Positions 25,881-34,982 of a stretch of 64,000 nucleotides of DNA are shown in pieces. The stretch's first letter is position 1. The number at the start of each line of letters is the position of its first letter. The notes under the pieces were generated by a model that was not told the origin of the DNA, made no database searches, and was given only the letters and a program-made list of their open reading frames with translations. Origin of the DNA: Streptomyces cinnabarinus (GTDB taxonomy: Bacteria > Actinomycetota > Actinomycetes > Streptomycetales > Streptomycetaceae); the NCBI RefSeq assembly GCF_027270315.1, contig NZ_CP114413.1:3596001-3660000 (forward strand), written 5' to 3'. Made by a program: the position numbers and the translations under genes.

Positions 25881-26348
25881 ATGAGCGAGCGACTCCAGCC
25901 CGGGGACGTAGCCCCCGCCTTCACCCTCCCCGACGCCGACGGCAAGGGCGTCTCCCTGTCGGACCACAAGGGCCGCAAGGTCATCGTGTACTTCTACCCG
26001 GCGGCCCTCACACCCGGCTGCACGAAGCAGGCCTGCGACTTCACGGACAACCTGGAACTCCTGGCCGGCGCCGGCTACGACGTCATCGGCATCTCCCCCG
26101 ACACCCCCGAGAAGCTGGCGAAGTTCCGCGACAAGGAGTCCCTGAAGGTGACCCTCCTCGCGGACCCCGAGAAGACGGTCACCGAGTCCTACGGCGCCTA
26201 CGGCGAGAAGAAGAACTACGGCAAGACGTACCTGGGCGTCATCCGCTCCACGATCGTCGTGGACGAGCAGGGCAAGGTCGAACGAGCCCTCTACAACGTC
26301 CGTGCCACGGGCCACGTAGCCAAGATCATCAAGGACCTGGGCATCTGA
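25881..26348 (+). CDS. bcp: Thioredoxin-dependent peroxiredoxin (Bcp type)
   Basis: 155 residues, the full length of the Bcp subfamily. Peroxidatic Cys47 and resolving Cys52 lie in TPGCTKQACDF, the two-cysteine helix of the alpha-2 Bcp type. It reduces peroxides in the cytosol with thioredoxin. Start ATG 25881. It is divergent from the DUF3618 gene, and tRNA-Leu follows 39 bp after the stop. Confidence 0.95.
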   Translation: MSERLQPGDVAPAFTLPDADGKGVSLSDHKGRKVIVYFYPAALTPGCTKQACDFTDNLELLAGAGYDVIGISPDTPEKLAKFRDKESLKVTLLADPEKTVTESYGAYGEKKNYGKTYLGVIRSTIVVDEQGKVERALYNVRATGHVAKIIKDLGI

Positions 26349-26387
26349 CTCCCCTGCCCGGCCAGTAGCATGACCGGGCAGTCTCCG

Positions 26388-26474
26388 GCGGCCGTGGTGG
26401 AATTGGCAGTCACGCTGGGTTTAGGTCCCAGTGGGGTAACTCCCGTGAGGGTTCGAGTCCCTCCGGCCGCACCA
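26388..26474 (+). tRNA. tRNA-Leu, anticodon TAG
   Basis: 87 nt including encoded CCA. The acceptor stem GCGGCCG pairs with CGGCCGC. The anticodon loop TTTAGGT sits in a CTGGG/CCCAG stem. It has the long class II variable arm and the T-loop TTCGAGT. It reads CTA, and by wobble other CTN codons. It is not the bldA (TTA) tRNA. Confidence 0.97.
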
Positions 26475-26478
26475 GTCT

Positions 26479-27081
26479 CTAACCGAGCAGCTCCCGCACG
26501 ACGGGCACCAGCGCCCGGAACGCCTTGCCCCGGTGGCTGATCGCGTTCTTCTCCTCCGGGGTCAGTTCCGCGCAGGTTCGGGTGTCGCCGTGCGGCTGGA
26601 GGATGGGGTCGTAGCCGAAGCCGTTGGTGCCGGACGGGGTGTGGCGGAGTACGCCCCGGAGTTGGCCCTCGACCACTCGCTCGCGGCCGTCCGGCAGTGC
26701 CAGGGCCGCCGCGCAGGCGAAGTGGGCGCCTCGGTGGTCGTCGGAGATGTCCGACAGCTGGGCCAGCAGGAGCTGAAGGTTCGCGGTGTCGTCTCCGTGG
26801 CGTCCCGCCCAGCGGGCCGAGAAGATGCCCGGGGCGCCGTTGAGGACGTCGACGCAGAGGCCGGAGTCGTCGGCCACCGCGGGCAGGCCCGTGGCCTGGG
26901 CCAGGGCGTGGGCTTTGAGGAGGGCGTTCTCGGCGAACGTCACTCCGGTTTCCTTCACGTCCGGGATCTCCGGGAACGCGTCCGCGCCGACGAGGTCGTG
27001 GGGCAGACCCGCGTCGGCGAGGATGGCGTGCAGCTCGGTGATCTTTCCGGCGTTGCGTGTGGCGAGGATCAGGCGGGTCAT
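26479..27081 (-). CDS. rdgB: Non-canonical purine NTP pyrophosphatase (RdgB/HAM1)
   Basis: 200 residues. It hydrolyses dITP/ITP and XTP to monophosphates, keeping damaged purines out of DNA and RNA. It starts with the family substrate motif ATRNAGKITEL. Later come ADDSGLCVDVLNGAPGIFSARWAG, FGYDPI and the C-terminal KNAISHRGKA, all diagnostic. Its 3' end lies 4 nt from the encoded CCA of tRNA-Leu, convergent with it. It is in the rph direction, separated from rph by a lipoprotein gene. Confidence 0.95.
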   Translation of the reverse strand: MTRLILATRNAGKITELHAILADAGLPHDLVGADAFPEIPDVKETGVTFAENALLKAHALAQATGLPAVADDSGLCVDVLNGAPGIFSARWAGRHGDDTANLQLLLAQLSDISDDHRGAHFACAAALALPDGRERVVEGQLRGVLRHTPSGTNGFGYDPILQPHGDTRTCAELTPEEKNAISHRGKAFRALVPVVRELLG

Positions 27082-27091
27082 GCCCCCAGTA

Positions 27092-27493
27092 TCAGGGGGT
27101 GCAGACCTTGGTCAGTTCGCCGGCCGCGTCGGTGACCGGGGTGAGGTCGGGTGTCTCGTCGCCGTTCTCGATGGCCGTACGGACGTTGTCGACCGCCGCG
27201 GCAAGGTCGTCGACGGCCTTGTTGACGTCGGCGTTGTCGGTCTTGTCGCCGACCTCTTCGAGGTTCTTGTCGATGGCGTCGAGGGACTCGTCGATCTGCG
27301 TCGGGTCGTTCGCGGCGGACTCCACGGCCTGCTGGAGTTCGGTCACGCTGTCGGCGACGGCTTCGGCGGTCTGGACGCAGTCCAGCGCCTTGCTGACGGC
27401 ATCGCAGCCGGTGGTCAGTCCCACGGTCAGCCCTACGGCCGCCACCGCGGCGACGATGGTGATACGGCTCCGACGGCGTCGGCTCGCGCCCAT
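27092..27493 (-). CDS. Small secreted lipoprotein
   Basis: 133 residues. Basic N-terminus (RRRRSR), hydrophobic h-region (ITIVAAVAAVGLTVG) and lipobox LTTGC predict lipid attachment at Cys. The mature part is acidic and helical with heptad-like alanine/valine spacing, suggesting coiled coil. GGAGGG 8 nt before ATG 27493 supports the start. It has no known function and lies between rph and rdgB on the same strand. Confidence 0.8.
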   Translation of the reverse strand: MGASRRRRSRITIVAAVAAVGLTVGLTTGCDAVSKALDCVQTAEAVADSVTELQQAVESAANDPTQIDESLDAIDKNLEEVGDKTDNADVNKAVDDLAAAVDNVRTAIENGDETPDLTPVTDAAGELTKVCTP

Positions 27494-27639
27494 GCTGGTG
27501 TCCCTCCCGTGCTCAGGCCCTCTTGGCAGGCCCCCGTGCCTGGCCGGGCGCACGACGGTGTGTCGTACGCCCGTACCCCTAGTGACGCCGGGGCGGTCGG
27601 CCTGGTTGCCTGCGCCGGACGCCCGTCTTGGTGCGTCCT

Positions 27640-28377
27640 TTACTTTTCGAGGACGGTATCAAGTGCGCTGCGCTGCAGGACAGCGAGTTCGGTGCAGCCC
27701 GAAACCGCCAGGTCCAGCAGGGAGTTCAGTTCGTCGCGGGCGAAGGGTTCCGCCTCGGCGGTGCCCTGGACCTCGACGAAGCGTCCGTCGTCGGTGCAGA
27801 CGACGTTCATGTCGGTCTCGGCCCGGACGTCCTCCTCGTAGCAGAGGTCGAGGAGCGGGACTCCGCCGACGATGCCCACCGACACCGCCGAGACGGTTCC
27901 GGTCAGGGGCTGGCGGCCGGCCTTGATCAGCTTCTTGCCCTGGGCCCAGGAGATGGCGTCGGCGAGGGCGACGTAGGCGCCGGTGATCGCCGCGGTGCGG
28001 GTGCCGCCGTCGGCCTGGAGGACGTCGCAGTCGAGGACGATGGTGTTCTCGCCGAGCGCCTTGTAGTCGATGACGGCGCGCAGGGAGCGGCCGATGAGGC
28101 GGCTGATCTCGTGGGTTCGGCCGCCGATCTTGCCCCGGACGGACTCGCGGTCGCCGCGGGTGTTGGTGGCGCGGGGCAGCATGGAGTACTCCGCGGTGAC
28201 CCAGCCCTCGCCGCTGCCCTTGCGCCAGCGCGGGACGCCTTCGGTGACGGAGGCGGTGCAGAAGACCTTGGTGTCGCCGAAGGAGACGAGGACGGAGCCC
28301 TCGGCGTGCTTGCTCCAGCCGCGTTCAATGGTGACGGGGCGGAGCTGTTCGGGGGTGCGGCCGTCGATTCGAGACAT
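27640..28377 (-). CDS. rph: Ribonuclease PH
   Basis: 245 residues, full family length. It trims the 3' ends of tRNA precursors using phosphate. Recognisable segments are SMLPRATNTR, TRTAAITGAYVAL (phosphate/RNA binding), and GGVPLLDLCYEED with its acidic catalytic residues. It starts at ATG 28377. Closeness to rdgB is conserved in Streptomyces and mycobacteria. A hairpin at 28403-28438 separates it from nagF upstream. Confidence 0.97.
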   Translation of the reverse strand: MSRIDGRTPEQLRPVTIERGWSKHAEGSVLVSFGDTKVFCTASVTEGVPRWRKGSGEGWVTAEYSMLPRATNTRGDRESVRGKIGGRTHEISRLIGRSLRAVIDYKALGENTIVLDCDVLQADGGTRTAAITGAYVALADAISWAQGKKLIKAGRQPLTGTVSAVSVGIVGGVPLLDLCYEEDVRAETDMNVVCTDDGRFVEVQGTAEAEPFARDELNSLLDLAVSGCTELAVLQRSALDTVLEK

Positions 28378-28402
28378 GGCGACGAGCCTAGCCGTACATG
28401 TG

Positions 28403-28438
28403 GAAGGGGCCGCTCCCCCGGTGGGAAGTGGCCCCTTC
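28403..28438 (-). terminator. Hairpin terminator after nagF
   Basis: A 12-bp stem (GAAGGGGCCGCT with AGTGGCCCCTTC, one G-U) follows the nagF stop and precedes rph. Confidence 0.7.
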
Positions 28439-28469
28439 GCGTGAACCCGGCCGTTTCAGGGCCCGGGGC

Positions 28470-28703
28470 TCACATCATGTCTTCGATCTCCGCTGCGATC
28501 GGGTCGGCGTCGGTGCCGATGACGACCTGGATCGCCGTGCCCATCTTGACGACTCCATGGGCGCCGGCCGCCTTCAGGGCCGCCTCGTCGACGAGGGAGG
28601 CGTCGCTGACCTCGGTGCGCAGGCGGGTGATGCAGCCCTCGACCTCTTCGATGTTGGCGATGCCGCCGAGCCCGGCGACGATCTTCTCAGCCTTGCTGGC
28701 CAT
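28470..28703 (-). CDS. nagF: N-acetylglucosamine PTS EIIB component
   Basis: 77 residues, a free-standing glucose-family EIIB domain. Cys24 in VEGCITRLR is the phosphorylated cysteine that passes phosphate to the sugar bound by the EIIC. ATG 28703 has GGGAG at 8 nt. It is divergent from nagE1, which lacks a B domain of its own, so NagF must serve NagE1 and/or NagE2. A DasR-type operator lies between the two. The name follows the S. coelicolor locus by memory. Confidence 0.93.
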   Translation of the reverse strand: MASKAEKIVAGLGGIANIEEVEGCITRLRTEVSDASLVDEAALKAAGAHGVVKMGTAIQVVIGTDADPIAAEIEDMM

Positions 28704-28822
28704 GTTGTTTCTCCCTGATCCGAACCGCTTTGTCGCAGTAACCCACAGTTGGCCCATCTTCGCGAGCGGTCATGCCGTACGTGCCGAATGATGGCGATCA
28801 CGACAGCGGAACCGTTCCGTCA

Positions 28823-28838
28823 ACTGGTCTACACCACC
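28823..28838. promoter_or_regulatory. DasR-binding site (dre) between nagF and nagE1
   Basis: ACTGGTCTACACCACC matches the dre consensus ACTGGTCTAGACCACT at 14 of 16 positions. DasR represses GlcNAc uptake genes until amino-sugar phosphates bind it. One site can serve both divergent promoters. Confidence 0.85.
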
Positions 28839-28880
28839 TGGCGGACGCTCGCCAAACCCGCTCTCAGCTAAGGGGTCCGG

Positions 28881-30173
28881 ATGAGTTCCGACGAGGCGCT
28901 GAGCCCTGCCCGGGTGCGCTGGAACAAGCTGTTCCAGGGCCTGCAGAAGATGGGCCGCAGTCTTCAGCTCCCGATCGCCGTGCTGCCCGCCGCGGGCATC
29001 CTCAACCGCCTTGGCCAGCCAGATGTGTTCGGCGACGAAGGTCTGGGCTGGACGGACGTCTCCAAGGTCATGGCGGGCGCGGGCGGCGCGCTGCTGGACG
29101 GGTCGCTCGGCCTGCCGCTGCTGTTCTGCGTCGGGGTCGCGATCGGCATGGCGAAGAAGGCGGACGGCTCGACCGCGCTCGCGGCGGTGACGGGCTTCCT
29201 CGTCTACTACCAGGTGCTGCGCCAGTTCCCCGAGGACTGCCCGGACGGCACGGAGTCGGTCCCGAACATCGGCTGCCAGGGCACCGCCGACGGGGCGGTG
29301 GAGGCGTTCACCTACCAGAACCCCGGGGTCTTCGGCGGCATCGTGATCGGCCTGCTGACGGCCTTCTTCTGGGCCCGCTACCACCGCACCAAGCTGGTGG
29401 ACTGGCTGGGCTTCTTCAACGGCCGCCGGCTGGTGCCGATCATCATGTCGTTCGTCGCGATCGCGTTCGCGGCGCTGTGCCTGTGGGTGTGGCCGCCGAT
29501 CGGTGACGCGCTGGAGAACTTCAGCGACTGGCTGAGCGACGCGGGCGCGTGGGGTGCGGGCATCTTCGGTGTCGCGAACCGGGCCTTGCTGGTGATCGGT
29601 CTGCACCAGTTCCTGAACGTGCCCATCTGGTTCCAGTTCGGCACGTACACCAAGCCGGACGGCACCGAGGTGCACGGCGACATCAACATGTTCCTGGCGG
29701 GCGACCCGGACGCGGGGCAGTTCCTGTCCGGGTTCTTCCCGATCATGATGTTCGCGCTGCCGGCCGCGGCGCTGGCGATGACGCACTGCGCGAAGCCGCA
29801 TCGCCGCAAGGAGGTCGGCGGTCTGATGCTGTCGGTCGCGCTGACCTCGTTCGTCACCGGCATCACCGAGCCGATCGAGTACTCGTTCCTGTTCATCGCG
29901 CCGCTGCTGTACGCGGTGCACGCGCTGCTGACGGGTGTGTCGATGGCGGTGACATGGGGGCTCGGGGTGCACGACGGGTTCAGCTTCTCCGCCGGCCTCA
30001 TCGACTACATCATCAACTGGAACCTGGCGACCAAGCCGTGGCTCATCATTCCGATCGGGCTGGCGTTCGCAGTCGTGTATTACGCGATCTTCCGGTTCGC
30101 GATCCTCAAGTTCGATCTGAAGACGCCCGGCCGGGAGCCGGAGGACGAGGTGGAGGACGTCACGAAGGTCTGA
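28881..30173 (+). CDS. nagE1: PTS EIIC permease, N-acetylglucosamine type
   Basis: 430 residues, EIIC alone. Family segments: LFQGLQKMGRSLQLPIAVLPAAGIL, ADGSTALAAVTGFLVY, the substrate loop TSFVTGITEPIEYSFLF, and VHDGFSFSAG. About ten membrane helices. AAGGGG 5 nt before ATG 28881. It is paralogous to the next gene (high identity over the full length), with an extra insertion near residue 120 that holds two cysteines (EDCPDGTES, NIGCQG). It depends on NagF for phosphate transfer. Confidence 0.92.
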   Translation: MSSDEALSPARVRWNKLFQGLQKMGRSLQLPIAVLPAAGILNRLGQPDVFGDEGLGWTDVSKVMAGAGGALLDGSLGLPLLFCVGVAIGMAKKADGSTALAAVTGFLVYYQVLRQFPEDCPDGTESVPNIGCQGTADGAVEAFTYQNPGVFGGIVIGLLTAFFWARYHRTKLVDWLGFFNGRRLVPIIMSFVAIAFAALCLWVWPPIGDALENFSDWLSDAGAWGAGIFGVANRALLVIGLHQFLNVPIWFQFGTYTKPDGTEVHGDINMFLAGDPDAGQFLSGFFPIMMFALPAAALAMTHCAKPHRRKEVGGLMLSVALTSFVTGITEPIEYSFLFIAPLLYAVHALLTGVSMAVTWGLGVHDGFSFSAGLIDYIINWNLATKPWLIIPIGLAFAVVYYAIFRFAILKFDLKTPGREPEDEVEDVTKV

Positions 30174-30257
30174 CGCGGAGCGTCGAATAACGGTTGAGCA
30201 ACCCGCGGTTCCTGCACCGGAATCGCGGGTTCCTTATGCGCCCTTCATCGTGCTACA

Positions 30258-30290
30258 ACAGGTCTACACCACTGAGTGGTGTAGACCACC
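30258..30290. promoter_or_regulatory. Double dre operator forming a 27-bp perfect palindrome
   Basis: Two DasR-type sites abut: ACAGGTCTACACCACT at 30258-30273 and AGTGGTGTAGACCACC at 30275-30290. Together, positions 30261-30287 form 13-bp perfect arms around one G. It sits 18 bp before the nagE2 start, where a bound repressor would block transcription. Confidence 0.88.
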
Positions 30291-30308
30291 ACCCGATGGA
30301 GGAAGTCT

Positions 30309-31559
<1,251 letters not shown>

Positions 31560-31573
31560 GCCCCGCACGATGA

Positions 31574-31610
31574 CGAAGGCCCCGGTACCGAAGAGGTACC
31601 GGGGCCTTCG
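31574..31610. terminator. Bidirectional terminator after nagE2
   Basis: A perfect 16-bp stem (CGAAGGCCCCGGTACC with its complement) and a 5-nt loop lie between nagE2 and the convergent MBL gene. Confidence 0.9.
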
Positions 31611-31622
31611 TGTGCGTATCCG

Positions 31623-32375
31623 CTAGATCTCGTACGTCTGCCTCGGCGCCGCCAGTGTCACCGGCCCGTCGTAGACCGCTCGCGCGTCGGCGAGGTTGGT
31701 CTGGGGGTCGGTCCACGGGGGGATGTGGGTCAGGACCAGGCGGCGGGCGCCCGCGCGGACCGCCGTCTCGCCCGCCTCACGGCCGTTGAGGTGCAGGTCG
31801 GGGATGCTCTCCTTGCCGTGCGTGAAAGCGGCCTCGCACAGGAACAGGTCCGTGTCCCGGGCGAGTTCGTCGAGCACCGGGGTCACCCCCGTGTCTCCGG
31901 AGTACGTCAGGGACTTCCCGCCGTGCTCGACGCGGATGCCGTACGCCTCCACCGGATGCGCCACGCGCTCGGTGTGCACGGTGAACGGGCCGACCTCGAA
32001 GGTGGACGGCTTGACCGTGTGGAAGTCGAAGACCTCGCTCATGGAGGACGCGGAGGGAGTGTCGGCGTAGGCGGTGGTCAGCCGGTGCTCCGTGCCCTCG
32101 GGTCCGTAGACCGGGATCGGGGCGCAGCGGCCGCCGTCGTGCCGGTAGTAGCGCGCGACGAAGTAGGCGCACATGTCGATGCAGTGGTCGGCGTGCAGAT
32201 GACTCAGGAAGATCGCGTCGAGGTCGTAGAGACCGCAGTGGCGCTGCAGCTCGCCAAGGGCGCCGTTGCCCAGGTCGAGGAGCAGCCGGAAGCCGTCGGC
32301 CTCGACGAGGTAGCTCGAGCAGGCCGATTCCGCGGACGGGAACGACCCCGAGCAGCCGACGACGGTGAGCTTCAT
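31623..32375 (-). CDS. Metallo-beta-lactamase-fold hydrolase
   Basis: 250 residues. Metal ligands are in HLHADHC (H-x-H-x-D-H), a later SGDTG aspartate and a C-terminal LTHIPP histidine. The N-terminal MKLTVVGCSGSFPSAESACSSYL and the overall length resemble the RNase Z-like/AttM-like small MBL hydrolases. Substrate unknown; RNase Z-type or lactone hydrolysis are both possible. GGAGG 10 nt before ATG 32375. It diverges from the MazF-like gene. Confidence 0.85.
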   Translation of the reverse strand: MKLTVVGCSGSFPSAESACSSYLVEADGFRLLLDLGNGALGELQRHCGLYDLDAIFLSHLHADHCIDMCAYFVARYYRHDGGRCAPIPVYGPEGTEHRLTTAYADTPSASSMSEVFDFHTVKPSTFEVGPFTVHTERVAHPVEAYGIRVEHGGKSLTYSGDTGVTPVLDELARDTDLFLCEAAFTHGKESIPDLHLNGREAGETAVRAGARRLVLTHIPPWTDPQTNLADARAVYDGPVTLAAPRQTYEI

Positions 32376-32588
32376 GAAGCAGAAACCTCCGCTGGCGGGG
32401 AAATCCGGATAGGGGGCGACGGGGGTCGTGCGGTTCGTCGAGCGTAAGGCGCAAAACGTCCGGTCGCTCCTCCGCCAAGGGCTGTTGTGGGCGAACTCAC
32501 CTGTGGTGTCACCGGTTCGGCTGGCAGCGGGGCGCATGAGGCGCGAGAAGGGCGCGCGCGGGGTGGCGCGCGCCGGTAACGTCGTCGT

Positions 32589-33017
32589 ATGGACACGTCC
32601 TGGTGGCTGGCGCTCGCGGCGGTGGTGCTGCTGGCGCTGGTCGCCGCGCTGGTGGACGGGTGGGGGCGCAGGCCCGCCGGGCGGCCGGGGCGGCGGCGGA
32701 CAGCGATGCGGCCGCGGCCCACGGAGATCTGGTGGGCGAGCGTGCCGTTCGAGGACCGGCCCGGTGCGAAGGACCGGCCGTGTCTGGTGCTGGCGGTGCA
32801 CGGCAGGCGGGTCCGCGTCGCGAAGATCACCAGCCGCTACCACGACGAGCGTTCCGGGGTGATTCCGCTTCCGCCGGGTGCGGTGAGCGATGCCCAGGGC
32901 CGCGCGAGCTTCCTGGAGACGGACGAGCTGCGCGAGGTGCCGGTGTGGGACTTCCGGCGAAAGGTGGGAGTGGTGGACCCGGTCCTGTGGGACCAGGTCC
33001 GTCACCTGGCGTCGTAG
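32589..33017 (+). CDS. Membrane-tethered PemK/MazF-like protein
   Basis: 142 residues. The N-terminal helix (WWLALAAVVLLALVAALV) would anchor the protein. A basic linker (RRPAGRPGRRR) leads to a PemK/MazF-like beta-barrel: RPTEIWWASVPFEDRPGAKDRPCLVL, then VAKITSRYHDER and a final WDQVRHL. RPCLVL and the TSR strand follow the MazF pattern (G-x-RPxLVI, TS/T-strand) used for RNA binding. There is no antitoxin gene adjacent on either strand, so this may not be a true toxin. It converges with cysM. Confidence 0.75.
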   Translation: MDTSWWLALAAVVLLALVAALVDGWGRRPAGRPGRRRTAMRPRPTEIWWASVPFEDRPGAKDRPCLVLAVHGRRVRVAKITSRYHDERSGVIPLPPGAVSDAQGRASFLETDELREVPVWDFRRKVGVVDPVLWDQVRHLAS

Positions 33018-33034
33018 GAGTCAGGCGGGCGGGC

Positions 33035-33985
33035 CTACGCCCAGAGCTGGCCCTGCAGCGTCTCGATCGCTTCCTCCGTCGTCGGCGCGGTGTAGACGCC
33101 GGTCGACAGGTACTTCCAGCCGCCGTCGGCCACGACGAAGACGATGTCGGCGCTCTCGCCCGCCTTCACGGCCTTGTTCCCGACGCCGATCGCGGCGTGC
33201 AGGGCCGCGCCGGTGGAGACGCCGGCGAAGATGCCCTCCTGCTGGAGCAGCTCGCGGGTGCGGGTGACCGCGTCCGCGGAGCCGACGGAGAAGCGGGTGG
33301 TGAGGACGGAGGCGTCGTACAGCTCGGGGACGAAGCCCTCGTCGAGGTTGCGCAGGCCGTAGACGAGATCGTCGTAGCGCGGCTCGGCGGCGACGATCTT
33401 CACGTCCGGCTTCTGCTCCCGCAGGAAGCGGCCCACGCCCATCAGCGTGCCGGTGGTGCCGAGGCCCGCCACGAAGTGGGTGATGGAGGGGAGGTCGGCG
33501 AGGATCTCGGGGCCGGTGGTCGCGTAGTGGGCGCCCGCGTTGTCCGGGTTGCCGTACTGGTAGAGCATCACCCAGTCGGGGTGCTCGGCGGACAGCTCCT
33601 TGGCGACGCGTACGGCGGTGTTGGAGCCGCCCGCGGCCGGGGAGGAGATGATCTCGGCGCCCCACATGCCGAGCAGGTCCCGGCGCTCCTGGGAGGTGTT
33701 CTCGGGCATCACGCACACCATGCGGTAGCCCTTGAGCTTGGCGGCCATGGCCAGCGAGATGCCGGTGTTGCCGCTGGTGGGCTCCAGGATGGTGCAGCCC
33801 GGGGTGAGCCGGCCGTCCTTCTCCGCCTGCTCGATCATGTGCAGGGCCGGGCGGTCCTTGACCGAGCCGGTGGGGTTGCGGTCCTCCAGCTTGGCCCAGA
33901 TCCGGACCTCGGCGGACGGCGACAGCCGCGGCAGGCGCACCAGAGGGGTGTTGCCCACCGCGGCCAGCGGGGAGTCGTAGCGCAT
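33035..33985 (-). CDS. cysM: CysO-dependent cysteine synthase (CysM)
   Basis: 316 residues. Fold-type II PLP enzyme: Lys43 in PTGSVKDR binds PLP, TSGNTGIS is the substrate loop, and GLGTTGTLMG is the phosphate-binding loop. It is most like mycobacterial CysM, which uses O-phosphoserine and thiocarboxylated CysO instead of O-acetylserine and sulfide: the matching GLRNLDEGFVPELYD segment carries the arginine that recognises the phosphate. cysO lies 5 nt upstream and mec is nearby, which fixes the pathway. The same leader peptide likely controls both genes. Confidence 0.93.
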   Translation of the reverse strand: MRYDSPLAAVGNTPLVRLPRLSPSAEVRIWAKLEDRNPTGSVKDRPALHMIEQAEKDGRLTPGCTILEPTSGNTGISLAMAAKLKGYRMVCVMPENTSQERRDLLGMWGAEIISSPAAGGSNTAVRVAKELSAEHPDWVMLYQYGNPDNAGAHYATTGPEILADLPSITHFVAGLGTTGTLMGVGRFLREQKPDVKIVAAEPRYDDLVYGLRNLDEGFVPELYDASVLTTRFSVGSADAVTRTRELLQQEGIFAGVSTGAALHAAIGVGNKAVKAGESADIVFVVADGGWKYLSTGVYTAPTTEEAIETLQGQLWA

Positions 33986-33990
33986 TCGGA

Positions 33991-34269
33991 TCAGACCATG
34001 CCGCCGGCCACGGCCGGCAGGATCGTGACGCTGTCGCCGTCGGTGAGCTTGGTGTTGATGCCGTCCAGGAAGCGGACGTCCTCGTCGTTCAGGTAGACGT
34101 TGACGAAGCGGCGCAGCTGCTCGCCGTCCACGATGCGGGCCTGGATGCCCGCATGCCGGGTCTCCAGGTCGGTGAACAGGTCGGCGAGGGTGTCCCCGGA
34201 GCCCTCCACCGCCTTCTGACCGTCGGTGTACGTGCGGAGGATGGTGGGGATGCGGACCTCGATGGCCAT
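33991..34269 (-). CDS. cysO: Sulfur-carrier protein CysO (MoaD/ThiS-like)
   Basis: 92 residues, beta-grasp sulfur carrier. VRIPTILRTYTDGQK, RRFVNVYLNDEDVRF and DGDSVTILPAVAGG follow CysO. Its C-terminal Gly90 is expected to carry the thiocarboxylate. Here two residues, Met91-Val92, follow the Gly-Gly, so a protease must trim it first; the Mec JAMM protease nearby is the obvious candidate. AGGAG 9 nt before ATG 34269. It is cotranscribed with cysM. Confidence 0.93.
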   Translation of the reverse strand: MAIEVRIPTILRTYTDGQKAVEGSGDTLADLFTDLETRHAGIQARIVDGEQLRRFVNVYLNDEDVRFLDGINTKLTDGDSVTILPAVAGGMV

Positions 34270-34364
34270 GGCAAGGGGCTCCTGTCGGAAAAGTGGTCTG
34301 GTCTCGGTGGGCGCGCGGCGGCGGCGCGCGGCGTCTGTGCGGCGGTACGGCTACAGCGGGACGG

Positions 34365-34460
34365 TCAACAGATGGCGCTGTTCAGCCTGCACAGGTCGAC
34401 GTGCAGCCGCGCAACGAGCAGTGTGCCCGGCGCCCTGTCGCTCACGTCGAGAAGAACCAT
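34365..34460 (-). CDS. Short leader peptide, cysteine-responsive attenuator candidate
   Basis: A 31-residue peptide with the actinobacterial leader signature ARLHVDLCRLNSAIC. Cysteines are at 24 and at the last codon before TGA. TACGAT, a good -10 box, ends only 6 nt before the ATG, so the transcript is probably leaderless. A GC-rich inverted repeat (34311-34333) lies between the peptide and cysO and could be the attenuator. It would link cysteinyl-tRNA supply to cysO-cysM expression, as reported for polycysteine leaders in mycobacteria; that is inference here. Confidence 0.8.
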   Translation of the reverse strand: MVLLDVSDRAPGTLLVARLHVDLCRLNSAIC

Positions 34461-34466
34461 GGGCTC

Positions 34467-34472
34467 ATCGTA
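34467..34472 (-). promoter_or_regulatory. -10 box of the leaderless leader-peptide promoter
   Basis: TACGAT on the minus strand, 6 nt before the leader peptide ATG. No clear -35 box is seen. Confidence 0.5.
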
Positions 34473-34539
34473 TCGATTCCCGGACCGGCTCCTGGAGTGT
34501 GATCTCACCTGCCGGACATAAACCATCCACGCAATGGGA

Positions 34540-34962
34540 TCAGTACGCCTCCACGACCTTGACCTCCTCCTCGGTCACCTCTCCCTCCAGGATCCGGAAG
34601 GAGCGGAACTGGAAATCTCCGAGGCCGTCGGTGTCGGCGGTGGAGACGAGGACGTAGTGCGCGCCGGGCTCGTTGGCGTAGGAGATGTCCGTGCGGGAGG
34701 GGTAGGCCTCGGTCGCGGTGTGGGAGTGGTAGATGACCACCGGCTCCTCGTCCCGGTCGTCCAGCTCGCGGTAGAGCTTGAGCAGATCGCCGGAGTCGAA
34801 CTCGTAGAACGTGGGCGACATGGCCGCGTTCAGCATGGGGATGAAGCGCTCGGGGCGGTCGGTCCCGGCCGGCCCCGCGACGACGCCGCACGCCTCGTCT
34901 GGGTGGTCCTTGCGCGCGTGCGCGACGATCTGGTCGACGAGGGCCTGGGTGATGGTCAGCAT
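34540..34962 (-). CDS. mec: Mec-type JAMM metalloprotease for CysO
   Basis: 140 residues. JAMM/MPN+ motif: Glu23 in DEACGV, then HSH (His79, His81), Ser89 and Asp92. In mycobacteria Mec+ cuts cysteine from the CysO-Cys adduct, releasing cysteine. Here it may also remove the two residues after Gly-Gly of CysO. ATG 34962 is preceded by TATCCT at 7 nt, suggesting a leaderless transcript separate from cysO-cysM. The longer in-frame start (34989) lacks homology. Confidence 0.92.
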   Translation of the reverse strand: MLTITQALVDQIVAHARKDHPDEACGVVAGPAGTDRPERFIPMLNAAMSPTFYEFDSGDLLKLYRELDDRDEEPVVIYHSHTATEAYPSRTDISYANEPGAHYVLVSTADTDGLGDFQFRSFRILEGEVTEEEVKVVEAY

Positions 34963-34982
34963 GCTGGCCAGGATAAGCAGAG

